Assembly: GCA_032209605.1 (NCBI GenBank)
Contig: JASFXZ010000020.1
Span: forward strand, 2,735,501 to 2,799,500
DNA: 64,000 nucleotides
Direction: 5' to 3'
DNA from: Mactromeris polynyma
Taxonomy: Eukaryota > Mollusca > Bivalvia > Venerida > Mactridae
In this document: positions 14,264-29,200 of the stretch, piece after piece
Layout of the letters: the number at the start of each line of letters is the position of its first letter
How positions within the stretch are numbered: the first letter of the stretch is position 1
Translations under genes and position numbers: made by a program
The notes under the pieces: generated by a model
Told to the model about the DNA's origin: nothing
Databases searched by the model: none
Seen by the model: the letters and a program-made list of their open reading frames with translations, nothing else

Positions 14264-17200
14264 CTGTAGAAAAGTGAAAAAGTCCATGACAAGAGCAGTA
14301 TACACTAAAACAACTTTCACTCTAGTTTTAACAGCAATTTGTTTTAAAGGCAGTTTCCGTGAACAAAAGATAAACTTATATTTAAATATTCTCCCAAACA
14401 TAATAAATTTTATTCACTTATTTTATTTACTTATCATAAACATAGAGAGCTTGTTAATAAGGGAAAATAAATATCCGGCCTCAATTATTTAGATATGTAG
14501 TCCTGCTTAAGTAATACAAATCTCCACGTATATCTTTTTATCCAGAGCTTTGGAACTTACAAACAATCAGATAAAGTAATTGAATAATAAAGTATAGAAG
14601 CACTCTGATGATTAACTTCCGGGGACTACTTTTTCCACACCTAGGAATGACGTCATTTCAAGCAGCGCACTGAGCGACCCTGTGCAAGGTCAGAGACGAT
14701 ACACGTCTTATTTCACGTCGGGGTCAGAGTTAGTGTGGTTTAAAGTTCGCGGCACAGAATCCGGTCATTCCGGGTGAGGAAAAATGTCACTCCCAAATAT
14801 TCTGAGTAATTTGTACAAAGCATAAATAAATCAATATATATAAAAGTTATAAGTTGTAGACAAATACTACAACAATAAACAATATGTCGTTAAACACTTT
14901 CTATAAATCTGCTACAAAGCAAATTAATGATTAGCACATAAGTATTAAGCATGCAATTGTAAGATATACCAAAACAAATCAACAAATATAAGCATTAAGG
15001 GCTAAATTAAAATATGTTGTGTTTCCCTTTCCGTTACGTACCTACACATATTCCTATACCCAAAATATTTTACAACAAATATGAAAGCTACCATTTTTGA
15101 ACAAAAGCTTCTCATTATAATAGAATTCTATAACTTCCAAAACAATTTGTATAATCAAATTTAAGATACTGGACACTGACAAATACTCAGTACAGAGGTC
15201 AAACATTTTATGTTGATATAAATATGGGGGGGGGGGGGAACCATTGAGAGCGACTTTATCAAACATTATACAATGTATGACATAGTCATGAATGCATGTT
15301 CATTTGAAATGTGTAAATAAAAATATTTTTTATAAAAAATAAATACTTGTTCCCTTTCGACCTACCCGATGGTATTGGTCACGGAATGGGAAACAACCTA
15401 TTTTTACGATTGGTCTAAGTACTTTATTCCATTCTATTCTGTGGTTTTGTACATTCTAAGACTAACATCTTTCACAGCCCCAAATACTGTCCACATACCA
15501 CATTAAAACAACAAACATTGTACCAGAAATATGAAGCTCTGCTCGTCTAGCTTAGAGATATTACAAATGGAAAGTTAAAGGCACGAGGTCATCTTGGCTA
15601 ATTTTATAACATTATGAAATTGGATCGAATTCGTGGCTAACAACAACATTTCGTTGGTGTCTGTACGACTGCATAGAGGTGACATCTGTTTGTTTTTGTT
15701 TAAACTTATTTATTTAACATCGACTGTGAAACAAGTTCTTACATCTTATACCAGTCACTGCTTCCTGGTTACCAACCAGTTCTCACGCCAAATCTAGGGA
15801 TTGTGAAGTTCGTGATCAAAACCCACTCATCACGAGGCTCGAACTCACGACCATCGGATGAGGAGTCAGACGCTCTACCCATCGACCACTACCCCTCCCA
15901 TTGGTTGTTTTTATTTCGCGTGAGTTCACGCAAAGGGGCATCGCAAAATAACAAAAAATCCACTTCCCACATCTATCCCGCCGTACCACAGTGAGATTTC
16001 TTGCTGTGGAGACAGATCTATATCAAATTATATGCGCAAAAATATATTTTCCTTCATTTCCTCATTTTAATTATTTGGAACATAGGCTAAACACTATATA
16101 TTACTGATAACAAATCTACAATTGTGTGGTAATGGTCAGTTCTGGGGTCAGTAGCATGGTACAATATCCTTTTCAAGACTATTTCCCGAACCACCAGTAA
16201 TACTAAGCAATAGTTTACTTAATTCATTTTCTTTTCTTTTAATTTGTCAAATTGTTAAAGTTCAGAAATCACGAAATTTGCTAAAGAAATATTTAAGGTA
16301 TGATTAGGTAAAATATCGCGGACTACTCGTAAGATCTGCTAGACGTGTTAACAGATTGGTGAATTTATCATCAATATTGCAGCAAAGTAACTTAAAAAAA
16401 ATATACAAAGATTGTGTTCAGTTATTTTCCCCGGTAGCTTGACAGTAATATCTAGTGCCATAAGCTGGATAAAGTTGCTGAACCCTTGTTACCATGAAGC
16501 AGAGAGTTATCGAACTTCTTTATGCTATAGTTTTAGCTTTCTTACAGAATCAAGGAAACGTACCATCACACCGTTTTACACAGAACAGAGTTTAAACAAA
16601 AAGGTGAAAGGTTGCACTGAAAGATGAACAATGTTCAAAAATAAGGACGGGAAAGAAGCGTTCTGTACCGGGTACCAAGACGAGTTTTATCACATACTCT
16701 TAGACCCAAATTTCCCACAATTCTCTTCAGCATACAATACCTATATAAGACAATGTCTGAATATCTCATAAAATAAGCACATATATTACCAAAAGGATTC
16801 GGGGCTGAAAACAAAATGATTACAAGTTAAAGCTACACGAAGCTATGAAATACAAAGCTACATGGTAAAGTTTAAAAGTAGTATTTGACGAGGTTGGAAA
16901 ACGAATAGTGACGAATAATAAAAAAAGGTGAAAGATAAAAATCATGAGAGATTGCTAGAAACTGTGCAAAATATAAAACTACAGTCGGACCTAGCTCATT
17001 CGAATTCATTGGGTCCGAAATTTTATTTCGAATAATACATAGTTTAGACGTGCCTTAGAAATTACAATTTTATTTCGGATGATTATAAGTATTCGAATTA
17101 AAGGTTGTCGAAAAACGAGGTCCGACTGTATATTGTTATCATACGCGAAGGGTAATATAATTGAATCATTTACTAAGTGGTGAAATGGATGAAGAGATAA

Positions 17201-20200
17201 TTCTAGAAAACGTGAACCATTTAGAATTACACAAAATGAATACGACAGGTGTAGAGAATATAACTATATAGTCTTACATTCTAATATATTTACTATAAAA
17301 AATAACGCCGACATATTTCTTCTCCACCATATTAAGTTAGTTTAGCGAACGTTCATGACTTGTAATATGTTACATTTGATAACCTAGTGTGCAAGTTTCT
17401 CAGGTTTATATGATACTTTAAAGTGGCAGGTTTATATAATACTTTAAAGTGGCATGACTGTGTTTCTCTCTTCTCAGATGACTCTTTAATTGCAGTTTCA
17501 AACCACCAAAATTGCATTGTCAGTCATTTTACAAAAAACGGACCGTCAGCTAATTTTATATCAACTTGTTTCGAAACCGAAAGTAGAAATCAAAGCTTTC
17601 ACCAATCGGATGTTCTAATTCATCATTTTGATTGGCAACATGGGGTGATATTTTGTATCATTACATCAAAAACTTTTTCCATGTGCGTTTCCATGTCAGA
17701 AATCGTGACATTAGTCAGTTTATGCCAAAAATTATTCATTCGTCAGTTTATGCCAAGAATTATTCATTCGTCAGTTTATGCCAAGAATTATTCATTCGTC
17801 AGTTTATGCCAAGAATTATTAATTCGTCAGTTTATGCTAAGAATTATTCAGTGACAATAAAGTTTATTCGAAGAAAGTTAAGAGTCACCCGTCTTTTCTA
17901 TTGCAAATTAAGTGAAATACAGTAAACGGAAGGTTATTTTCGTCGTATTGAATGCCATTCCTTATCAAATATGTAAACAAGTTTTTACATTCATTAATTA
18001 CATAAAATATGTAATGCTACTGCAAACTTGTTTATACATGTATACTTTAGAATCGGAATGTCCATGTGACTTTCAGTGGGATGTTTCAATCTCACCTGGC
18101 AATGCTAAATAACGGCAACATATCAGTCATACCATGAAATTCCCAGCTAGACCTTAGTGTAGTTTATTGAACCCATTCCAATGTTGACTACAGGTAGTAA
18201 CATTAGTGCTACATTGTACACGAAATATAGAATATCTGTGAAACATTTAACACTACTGAAATTGTTAGACACGTTAGTATGTGAATAAACTAAAACTGTA
18301 GCGAGGGAATTAGAAAATAAAATAACTAAATGGTTAAAAGGCTAAATAAACAACAGGGTAAAACACGTTGAAAATAAAACTTGTATTAATTTAACGTGGG
18401 ACAGAATACAAAGCTTGTGAAATGCACGTGTTTGCACGTGCGCCATGCACACATTTTACTTACAATTACTAACTAGCACGTGACATTAACGTATCACGTG
18501 ATATTACACATTTGATTTTTGATCCCGTGCTGAATGAATTCTCTGCCTTATTTGGCTTATGTCGACTGAAATACAACGCAATAACAGATACAGTGATATA
18601 TAAATACACAATCTTACATTTCCCCAACACCCTTCTGGTGATTCCTATGTGTTGAGCCTGATACTTGGTGCGTGTGTAGATGCTTCGAAAACATGTAACA
18701 AGATTTGGCAAAAAGAAATATTCTTTTTTAAAACTAGTGACTGTGACATCACAATAATGCATGAGGAGGTTTGAGGACAGTGTAGATCTTCCGGCCCCGA
18801 TTTCACGAAAATACTTAAGTTTCTACTTAACTAAGCAAAAAGCTCTAAATACGTTTAAGTGGCTATCAAATGAATTTTCTTAAAACCTATGTTTTAATAT
18901 TGGAAATTTATAATATAAGTCTCATTTTTTTAATCTTTGATTTATAAATATCTTTTAAGACTGATGAAATATACGTAACAATTGACTCAAGTATATATTG
19001 CTCTATATTTCGTTTGCCTGTAGATACTGGTGATTATTTTATATTAATAGAACAAAACCCTAAGTTTTCTCGCGTGGAATTCAAAACTTCCAAACCTTTC
19101 AATTGCACATGCTGAAACAATTGATAAATATATTTATAAAGATAGTTACTGATTTCATACTTTAAGTATTTTCGTGAAACGCTTTTCCCAATCTGATCAA
19201 ACTTAACCCTTACACATCCTAATTTGAGACAGACCTACTATAGTCCTTGAGTGGTTTTCGCTAATCAGTCGTGATTGTGGTTCGCAATGGTTTGTGGGTA
19301 TAATGTTAACTAGGCAGGCTCTATAACAATTGTTTTTATGACAGGTAATTATCACAAACAATGACAATTGTTTCCTGCTATATCTGGTCATACACTGGCA
19401 CCACGTCTCACCCGGTCAACTATTCTTCTCAATATAAGCGACATATTCCTGCAACCTGAGTGTATAGAGTCTACACTCTCACATATGTTGTAGGACAAGT
19501 TATTATATTCTCCTGGATTACTAACCAGTACTGCGGACATCATCCTCGATACCCAGGTTATTCATTATATGATACCCTGGGCTAATTGACATTAAAGATC
19601 TCGTACGCATGAATAATTAATGAGGTGAATTCCAGCCGCTTGATTGGCCGCAAGACACACACCTCATGCGATACGGAAATTACCGAGGCGTTTCTGATGA
19701 AATCGTGGTTCTGAGCGATCAAATGAGATCGCGGCTTTCAAATCGTGTTAGGCAGGACATCAATAACTCTTCACAAAGGAGATTCCTTCTTGTTTGTTAT
19801 CGTCCATTTCATTGGTCAAGAAATGCTAATGAATATTCATGCATTACGAAGTTTCGCTTGCCAATTTGCCCAGGGAATCATATATGTTATGAAAAGCCTG
19901 GGTACCGAGGATGCGCGGAAATATAGACCATATGTCCATGCTAGTACCCGAGCCTACCTCAGGGACTGTGACCTTCGGGCTTCAACCTCGCTACGAGCTG
20001 GTTTCGAACTTATGACTTTCAGACCAGGAGTCATGTGATCAACCCCTCAACCACCATGATTCTTCATCCTCTATCAATGAACGTTTTGCTTTTTTTCTGA
20101 GGGGGGTGCATAAAGCCATATTTGATGGTATATGCAAATTGAACATGTGGTTTTGACATCATCAGTATACATGTACCTACATTTCTGTTTTAAAGAATCT

Positions 20201-23200
20201 ATGACATTTCCGTTTTATAAATGGAAAACGAAGAGATGTGTGGAGATATCACAGAAGAATGTAACCATGGAATACTAAATTGATTACCAAAGATCGAGAT
20301 TTCAGTTAGTAAATAGATTAAGAACGGGGGATTTCACTAATAACGAAAATACAAAATGAGACAAACCCACGGCTCCTAAAGACGAATGCAGTAAATAATA
20401 ATAAGTAATTATGTTATAGTTATGATACAAAAAGTTACAAAGACAAATAGGGTATTATTTTCTTTTTTAACAAAGCAACACATAAATAGCAAGATGCGTG
20501 CAGTTCTGTATGTTTTGAATGTAAATGTTTCTGGCATGGAAGTTGTGTACCAAACACGAGCTTCAAACATACCCAGAGATCTCTACACAGAGATCAGACA
20601 TCATCTAACTGACCTCAACAATGTTAACCTAAGTATTACATATAATGTAAATATCTTAAACAAAAAAATAAAACAAACAATCCACTGTAAAATTATTCTG
20701 TAAGAAAGACAAAATAACATCCTAATGCACATCGAGTATAATCTCGAGAAACAAGCTTCACTACATATGTTAAAGACGGATTACTTTGTTGTATCAATAT
20801 TCAAGGCACTGAATTGTAAACGAAACGTTGTTAATACAAGTAAAGATATGTATTAAGTTAAGTTAGTTATTTCATTTTAAATGAGAAGTAGAAATTGCAT
20901 CTTAGACATCCATTGCTGTTTTAGAATATTACCTTAGCCAGTCAGTATAAAGATATTATTAAGACTTTAGAGTAGTTGTGAAATATTTCAAGACAATAGT
21001 TAATGATAAATAATGAAGTAAATTTAGTTAAAACAGCTGGTATATAAACTATAGACCCAAACGTCGTGGTGCTCGACCATAACCATAAAACGAGAAACAC
21101 AATTCCATGAAGCTGAACACGCTGTCTCCTCATGTAACAGCAACAGCCAGATTTAGGCAACCTACTAAGTCCATATTACATACTGCACGTACTTAATGAA
21201 CAAATAAATTACGTCAAAGAATTGCAATGCGGACATCCAACTTTTATGGGCAACTTTGCGGCGTCACATAAAGGATGTTGCCGCACAAAGAGGAGACAGT
21301 GCTTTATACCTTCCCTACCATGACAATCAACGCAAACACATTGTGTAGCAAACTGAACTAGACAAACAGTGAACACTGACCTCGTTTCTTCTCCCTAGGC
21401 TGTACAAGGAAAGATGTGTCTATTTCCTCCATACATTCGACACAAGGACGTGTAGCCATACCCTGTGTCTCCTTTGGTGTCAACCACTCTCCAATAAATG
21501 ACAACAGCTTACAACTTGGGCATTCCATCAACCTTTCAACCAACACGCCTGTCAACAGATGAAATATATATGTACACAAATCATTCCAGTATCTAGCCAC
21601 ATTTTAAAGCCTCGTTTTAATATCCGGAGTTTATATTTCTTGGATGTTTGTCAACTTTAAAAATTCTGATCTCTTTAACAATATGACATAAGACTTCGCT
21701 TCTTATATTGCATTACTACAGGCATCCAGAAGAAATATCATGAATACACACTGTATCAGGAATAACATGAACATCGAGCTTTTGGTACAGTTGATGTTTT
21801 ATGACATGTTGCTCAAATGTTTGTTCTGCCTCGCATATCCTAATACTGGAGAGTGTTTATCAATTTACAGGCGTTGAAATTAAATGCAGTGACGGCATTG
21901 TGCCGGTCAAATTAAGTATGATTTATATACTGTAATCATCAACCTTGCATGTGTTTGAAGATCGATAAAATTGAATCGTGCACTGATTGAATACATTAAC
22001 AATACAACAGAACATTCTGTAACACGTTTGTGTAAAGAAACTTTACGAATGTAAATATTTGTTTAGCAATGCGACATATAATACTTCAACGAATGCGGTG
22101 TCATGATCTAAAATTTGTTTCGTGCTTGGGCCAGGCACCAAACAAAGATAAATGTAATCGATGTGTGTAGGAGCCTGGAACAAGTCTGGTCTCACATGTG
22201 TATGCATGTATACATTGTGTGTAGGAGCCTGGAACCAGTCTGGTCTCACCTGTGTATGAATGTATACATTGTGTGTAGGAGCCTGGAACCAGTCTGGTCT
22301 CACCTGTGTATGAATGTATACAGTGTGTATAGGAGCCTGGAACCAATTTGGTCTCACCTGTGTATGAATGTATACAGTGTGTATAGGAGCCTGGAACCAA
22401 TTTGGTCTCACCTGTGTATGAATGTATACAGTGTGTATAGGAGCCTGGAACCAATTTGGTCTCACCTGTGTATGAATGTATACAGTGTGTATAGGAGCCT
22501 GGAACCAATTTGGTCTCACCTGTGTATGAATGTATACAGTGTGTATAGGAGCCTGGAACCAATTTGGTCTTACCTGTGTATGAATGTATACATTGTGTGT
22601 AGGAGCCTGGAACCAATTTGGTCTTACCTGTGTGTATGGATGTATACATTGTGTGCGGGAGCCTGGAACCAGTCTGATCTCACCTGTGTATGAATGTATG
22701 CATTGTGTGTAGGAGCCTGGAACCAAGCTGGTCTTACCTGTGTATGGATGTATACATTGTGTGTAGGAGCCTGGAACCAATCTGGTCTTACCTGTGTATG
22801 AATGTAGTAGCTCCTCGAAGTCCATTAGTATTGGTAAGAGAATATTCCACATGGCAGCTGCAGAGACAGGGTCGACATTAGGGTCTGTGTTGTCATCCCT
22901 TAACTCAAACCTTAACGTTGCTCCCGAATTGTTGTCATGTTTGGTGAAGGAAAACACCACCTTCAAAGATCAGGTAAAATGTTAGCAGTAGAATACTGTA
23001 GAAGTCATGGTAACCCCATACAAAACAGATGCTTCATCGATCAAAGAATAATTATTTGTTCTTGCTCTAAGCGACATTAACAATCGGCCGCATACAAGAT
23101 ATTTTACCAATTTCCGTTCCATTATTTAGTTTTATTTTATATCCCATTTCCTAGGATAGTTTCAAAAACCATGTATTCAACAATATAAACAGAACACTAA

Positions 23201-26200
23201 CAAGAATGTATCTTCCAAAGCGAAGCATTCTTAAATAAAGATAAGAAACATATACATGTATATATATCAATATCATACATGTAGACATATTATCAACCAT
23301 GTCTTATTCTCTAAAACCCATTTATTCCTGAATAACAAGAATCACTCTTATGATGGAGTGAACATACGGATTGCATTCTCTTCATAAAATACCCTGAATC
23401 AGTTCCACCTACCTGAAGTTTAACATCCTTATGTCTTGCGTGAAATCCTGTTGACCAGTGGGATAAAAATCTCAATCTATGTTTTTGACCATGAGCCCTG
23501 ACACTTAACATCTCAAAAAGTCCAGGGGGCATATACTTTGGGAATCTGGCAAAACAAAACATATTATATTTACATTTGAGCCGCATCGTGTGAAAGCGAT
23601 CTTGGAATATTGGCACCCATTACGGAGTGAGATAAGCCTGTGTGCGGAGCACAGTACTGTTAGATGCATACTGTTTGCTGTCTGGTCGTAGCCAGTACTG
23701 ACAATCGAGTACAACGATCAGAGTGAATCCTGCTCAGACTGATAGAATATGTAGAATGAGTGGTCTGAGTCCATAATGTTTGGAGAGGCTGCAAGATCGA
23801 GTTTCGCATGATGCGGCTCAATTCATTTATCACATACAAAACTGCAATTGCTATGCAGATGAGCGAACAAATCTTACAGTGGGCGTTACTGATAGGATCA
23901 CCTTGAGCGTGTATCAATATGAATACATTCTTTACAGCAAATAGCGTTGTACATGAACGGTACAAATGATATTTATGCTTTAAAGTATCCATTGGACAAT
24001 TCTCAATGACCATATTGTTAGTGCTAGGAAGATCCTGGATAGAAGACACTTGTGTTTGTTTTTTGGTAGATTTTCCTCTGCTAGTATACAGCATACTTTC
24101 AGAACGTCTCTCTAATACTGATTTGAAGTGTTTTACCTGCAAACGCCTGCCAGACGTTGTTTTTCAGCCAATGGTTCCCATTGCTCCTGCATGCTTTCTG
24201 GCTCTGGAACCTTTCGGAACCAGGGTATCAAGTACTTCCGGGAATGCATGCTGTCCTTATCTGGGTCAAGGTTATACGAACTTCCCCTGCAAAGTGTGAC
24301 GAAGCCATAAAATATCCCATTCACTATATAATCTTGTCTTATTTTCAAGTGTGTCATGATGTTTCCTAATCTACTTAGATAACAATTATTATAAGCCACT
24401 GGCTTTACAAAAGTAAAGACTAGAAACATGGTGTGGAAACATGAAGTCTTGAAAACGGAAGACAAACTTGACCATTGTCTATGAACGCTTTTTCAAATTC
24501 CTGTCCGAAACAATAATATATAACATTTCTGACAACATTCTATCATAACTATAATTATAATTTTATACTTCTTGCAAATAGCAGTAGTTTTTTGTATTTA
24601 CCTTTTACTAACGAGATAGCCGAGGTCAAGGTTGTTCAACAGTAAATCCAGTACTTCATAGAATGTTACGTTGGTTTCCAATGGCAACAGATGACTCAGC
24701 ATACATTTTAGAAGGTCACGGTCAGCGATACCCTCCTCCAAAAGCTCATCTTTGAGTTGGTCATACTTACTCTGTGTGATACCTGTGTAATTCAAAAGGT
24801 CAAATGTCAAGGTCAAAGTTAATACATTGAGGCGCGGTGTAGTTGTTGCCCAACATTTTTTGTCCACAGACGTGTTATTTTACCTGTTATTTCTCTTTCG
24901 TAAAAAACAAATTGTTTCCGTGCTTAACTAGCGATTGAAGGAGCGCACTTACGATCCCCCCTACGCGTTATTTACAAGCATGGCTATAAATAGATTGTGG
25001 ACGAGTCAATATATAACAAAGGGTGTGCAATATTTCTTTAAAATTAAATAGGTATTATAAAATCAAATATGTTTCCATTTCATGGTAGCAAAATCATAGC
25101 GTAATGTTCAGCTGTTCAGCTTTCTAAGTTAGTAAAGTCCCCATGTCTACTGTTCAAATGAGACACGGGTGACGTACTGTTTCACCATTTTAGATAAAAT
25201 GGACGCGTCGTTCTTTTCGCGGGGGAAACAAGTAATCGTTGGGGAATTATACATTTTTAGAGAGGTTAAATGTCATCACTATCTTCGTGTTCGAGTGATC
25301 TTTGCTCTTTAAATGTTTGTCCATGCTGTATCACACGGTAGATACGTGGTTCGTGTTTTAAAATGTGTATATACAAGAAATTATAGGAAACGTGGACTTA
25401 TTATTGTTTTTCATTTGTGTAAAGACAGACGACCGGCTGTAACACACGTAGGTGATAAAGTGCTGTAATATTCACTGCAAAAAAAACAGCAGACGACAGA
25501 CAATACGTGACAACAGAAAAACATACAGACACCACGTGACTTCTCATACAAAATGCGTGGCTTTTAGTGTTAATGGAAACATCGACACCGAGAATTGTGT
25601 CTTGCATATTTGCATCACATTATAACACCATTCAAACTGACGTCACAGTTAAAAAGCGTTTTCGTTAGTGGTAAGTAATATTTCCAAATAAATAGAGTGC
25701 GTTTTATCAACGTTTTTTTTCAAACGTCAGCATAACCATCAGATATACTACATTTTGTATTAAATAAACTTTCTATCATATTCACTCATTCAAGTCAAAC
25801 ATGTATCTGCGTGTATCACTTTGATAAATATTACATTGATATAAATGTCTCAATATCATCATAAATAATTTCACTTCATGAATACGAACATCTTGGCTGA
25901 ACAATTATAATTTATGAATACTACTTGTTGCAGTTGAATAATAATGTCGTTAAAATTAAATAATAGTAAAAAAAACGAGGCCACACCACTGATTTCAATG
26001 CTGACCTATTCACCAATTTTAAAAAGCGTAGTAATATAAAAAACTAAATTAAAACCTATCTTATCCTTCCGCCTGTAAAAAAGTAGACCCTAAACAACTA
26101 CATTGCATATGTATTACATAAAGCCTCACTGTATTTCATTAAGCAACTAAATCAGTGTGAATACTTACAGTATTATTAAAACTTCTAATGCAGTAATATT

Positions 26201-29200
26201 AGATACAGAGTCTAGTAACCCAAACCAAAAAATGAAGTTCATGTATACGCGGATATAGCAAAAATTTATCTATACTATTGATGCTAAACACCGACTGGGA
26301 AAGAATTTCCGTACGAAGAGTGCAACCATTTTTCCATTGTGCTAAAGTTTTCCTTATTTCCCTTCTTGACTACCACGACATTAGATTCTAAAATTCTGGT
26401 TCAATAGATTATTTCCATGCCAACTATAAACCGGAAGTCTACAACCATACACCATGACGCAAAAGCTTGCGCATGCGCACTATAACATTTGTAAATGGAA
26501 AAAATTGGAAAATTTGTGCATTTTTTGTCGAATCATCACTCTCGTACGCTGTTACATTAGCCGTGCACACTGTGTGTGTTTTAGTAAAGCTTATACTATA
26601 CCACACCTGAGCTTTCATCCTCGAATACTGTAACATAGAGGGTTAGTTATGTGAATGTAATCAATCATTGTACACAATACTACACTAAAGACAATCAGAA
26701 TGATTGCCTGGCGATCAACACAATGAGGGTATATCAATGTGTTTAGTATACCCAGATAGATGCTATATTTTCAAGAGATGCAATCAAACTTCATACTTCT
26801 TCCGTCTGCGTCTGCTAGATTTACTTGATAGTAATAATTATACCAAACCAATATTCTGAAAAACAGAGACTGCCAGTCTTGTTGCATCACCTTCAATCTA
26901 AGCGATCTTTGTGCTCTAGTTACATTTTCTGATGAAATATAAAGTTATACTAATATGAAAGTAACGTGAAAAGATACAAAAAATGAACTAGAACTGCTGA
27001 TACGTTTATTCGCGACTGTAAACCATCAGTTCGGTGACGGAACGGTCATACTGGTTTTATCGAGAACGGTCATTTTGGAATGTATCTACATAAAAACTGT
27101 TATTAAGAGCAGCTATACTGGAAAAAATCTACTTCAAGAAATGTCATACTGGAATTTATCTACATCAATAACGGTCATTTTGGAATTTATCTACATCAAG
27201 AACGGTCATTTTGGAATTTATCTACATCAGCGTGCAAGGCTAAATGCCGGTGTGTAACGTCTTTCAATCTATAACGTCTATTCGTGCCCTGAAATAACAC
27301 TTTCTGCAGAAAGGCAATGAGATCTACAAGATTACTATAACCTACATATTGTACCGTTAGTGTTGGTTTTATCATTACCTATAGTTTTAAAACTGTCTTC
27401 AACCTCTATAGCCAGTTTTTCTTTCAAATCATGACGAAATATTGCACGAAAAATGTCAAAGAACCACGCTGGTCTCAGTATAACGACATCCTTTAAAGCA
27501 GTATTGTTCGCGAACCATAGTACCTGTAATTAAACGTATAATATTGTAGTACAATGTCTTACAGAAATAGTTTAATACAATCATGCATTATCCAATACGA
27601 GTGCATTAGAAATATAAAAAACAAATTACTGGGAAACACCACGTACAGTTAATACTACCTTCCCAAACCAACAAACCAACACGGAACACACACACATAAA
27701 CCTCCATACAACGATGCAGACAACATTAAACAATACACAAGAACTATACGAGATTATCTGAAGATAAATAAAGTTGGTACAGGAAGCGACACATGCACAA
27801 GACAGTGACTTCCCAGACAGATCCCAGGGACATCACAAAGCAGTAGAAGTTAAGAAGGTGTAAGGACAAACACCTGGGGTAACCCCAGTGGATGTTTAAC
27901 TTGCGATACTCTTGCTAATATGTAGTCATAAATTACAATATCAAAATAATGTATAAACTATAGGGGCCTGCTTATCGCAGTTTCCGAGAATCTACATATA
28001 AATAAAACAATAGCTGTAAATTTATTTTATTATTCACAAACAGTTAGAGCTTATTATTTCACTACGTCAAGACCCAACCACATCCCCTTTATATCAGATA
28101 TGTACTCGAGTGACCCACAATCGGTACCCGGCACGTGACCTACCTTTCCGGTCTCATGCAAGTATTGCATGATGGGATTCACCAAATGTTTCATTCCAAA
28201 TTTAGTTCCTATTTCGTCTTTTAGTTCTTCAAACTTCACTACAGGAACAAACATAGTATTTCCTCGGTCCTCTACGTACGATTCAACATCTAGCCAAAAT
28301 GTTGGAATTGATCGGAGGACATTGGGGAACTGCCGAGAATCATTTGACAACATTTCAATGGAAGCGGCGATAGTTTCAAAACCTGAAATTAGCAAGAAGG
28401 CGCTTGTATTTTCTTGAGTGAAATCATTTCAATTATGTACATAACGTTTGTCGAATATATTCTTCTAAATTCTAAAAAACATACAAACAAACGCCTTTTG
28501 ACAGGGATACTGCATTGTAGAACTATGAGTCCGAGCTGTGAGCAGGGTTGTATCACAAACTTCACAATCTCTATAGTTATTGTAAATACTTGTAGAGACT
28601 AACGAATATTACCGGAAACACACGGAGAAAGTCGGAAAGAAAAAGTAAACCAGGAAACAGCTAATCGTATATGTAAAATAAACACGTTTATAGTGATAGA
28701 ATTAAGCCAGATTTGATTGTATTGCTTTTTATACGACATAAAAGATATCGAAATTAGGTCAAAGGTCGAATTGTGTTACCTGTATTTTTGGCAGCGCTTG
28801 TGATAATAACTTCACTTTGTACAACAAATTTCTCTTGCAGTAACAATGAGTAAGCATTTAGTTGTGCTGACATCGTCTGTGTGATATGTGTCTTCTCAGT
28901 AATCTCATCGATTTTCTTCTGTACAATGTGACGTTGTTTCTCCGCATGCGCCTAGAGTAGACACGTGATGATCATTTGAAGGTCAATAGGTCAAGGTCAC
29001 AGATACTTAATATCCATTACATGGAGATGATATCCAACAACCACTCTAAAGTGATTGCAATTGCATACAAGTGTGACAAATATACTGAGTGTTATAAAGC
29101 AGACGAAAATATAACCATTGACTAAAACAATATGCTCAAAGTTAAGTCAAACACACCATGGACAAACATTTCATTGGACGCCTTTTCTTGGCAAACCTTT

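Larger units (their letters stand above)
14264..21380 (-). other. Roco intron 11 (7.1 kb)
   Basis: AT-rich intron holding a SINE (15715-15897), a pogo-like MITE (16982-17128), a 28-bp tandem repeat (17714-17852), a Harbinger-style MITE (18793-19189), a foldback element (19542-19914) and a further SINE head (19930-20065). A 13-G run lies at 15226-15238. No nested gene was recognised. Confidence 0.75.

Noticed and set aside
15226..15238. Run of 13 G as a G-quadruplex regulator
   Set aside because: A single mononucleotide run in an intron, more likely simple-sequence slippage or a sequencing-sensitive site. No other support.
22043..22966. 307-codon - strand frame
   Set aside because: It is Roco exon 10 read through its splice donor into the 54-bp minisatellite. 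The real exon ends at 22792, although use of later donors is raised as a finding.
23660..24142. 160-codon - strand frame between Roco exons 8 and 9
   Set aside because: Mostly intron sequence, with no domain, and inconsistent with the splice phases of the flanking exons.
28054..28143. C-terminal extension ending in a stop after Roco exon 5
   Set aside because: A perfect donor at 28144/28143 gives the expected COR continuation in exon 6, so the extra residues are intron read-through.
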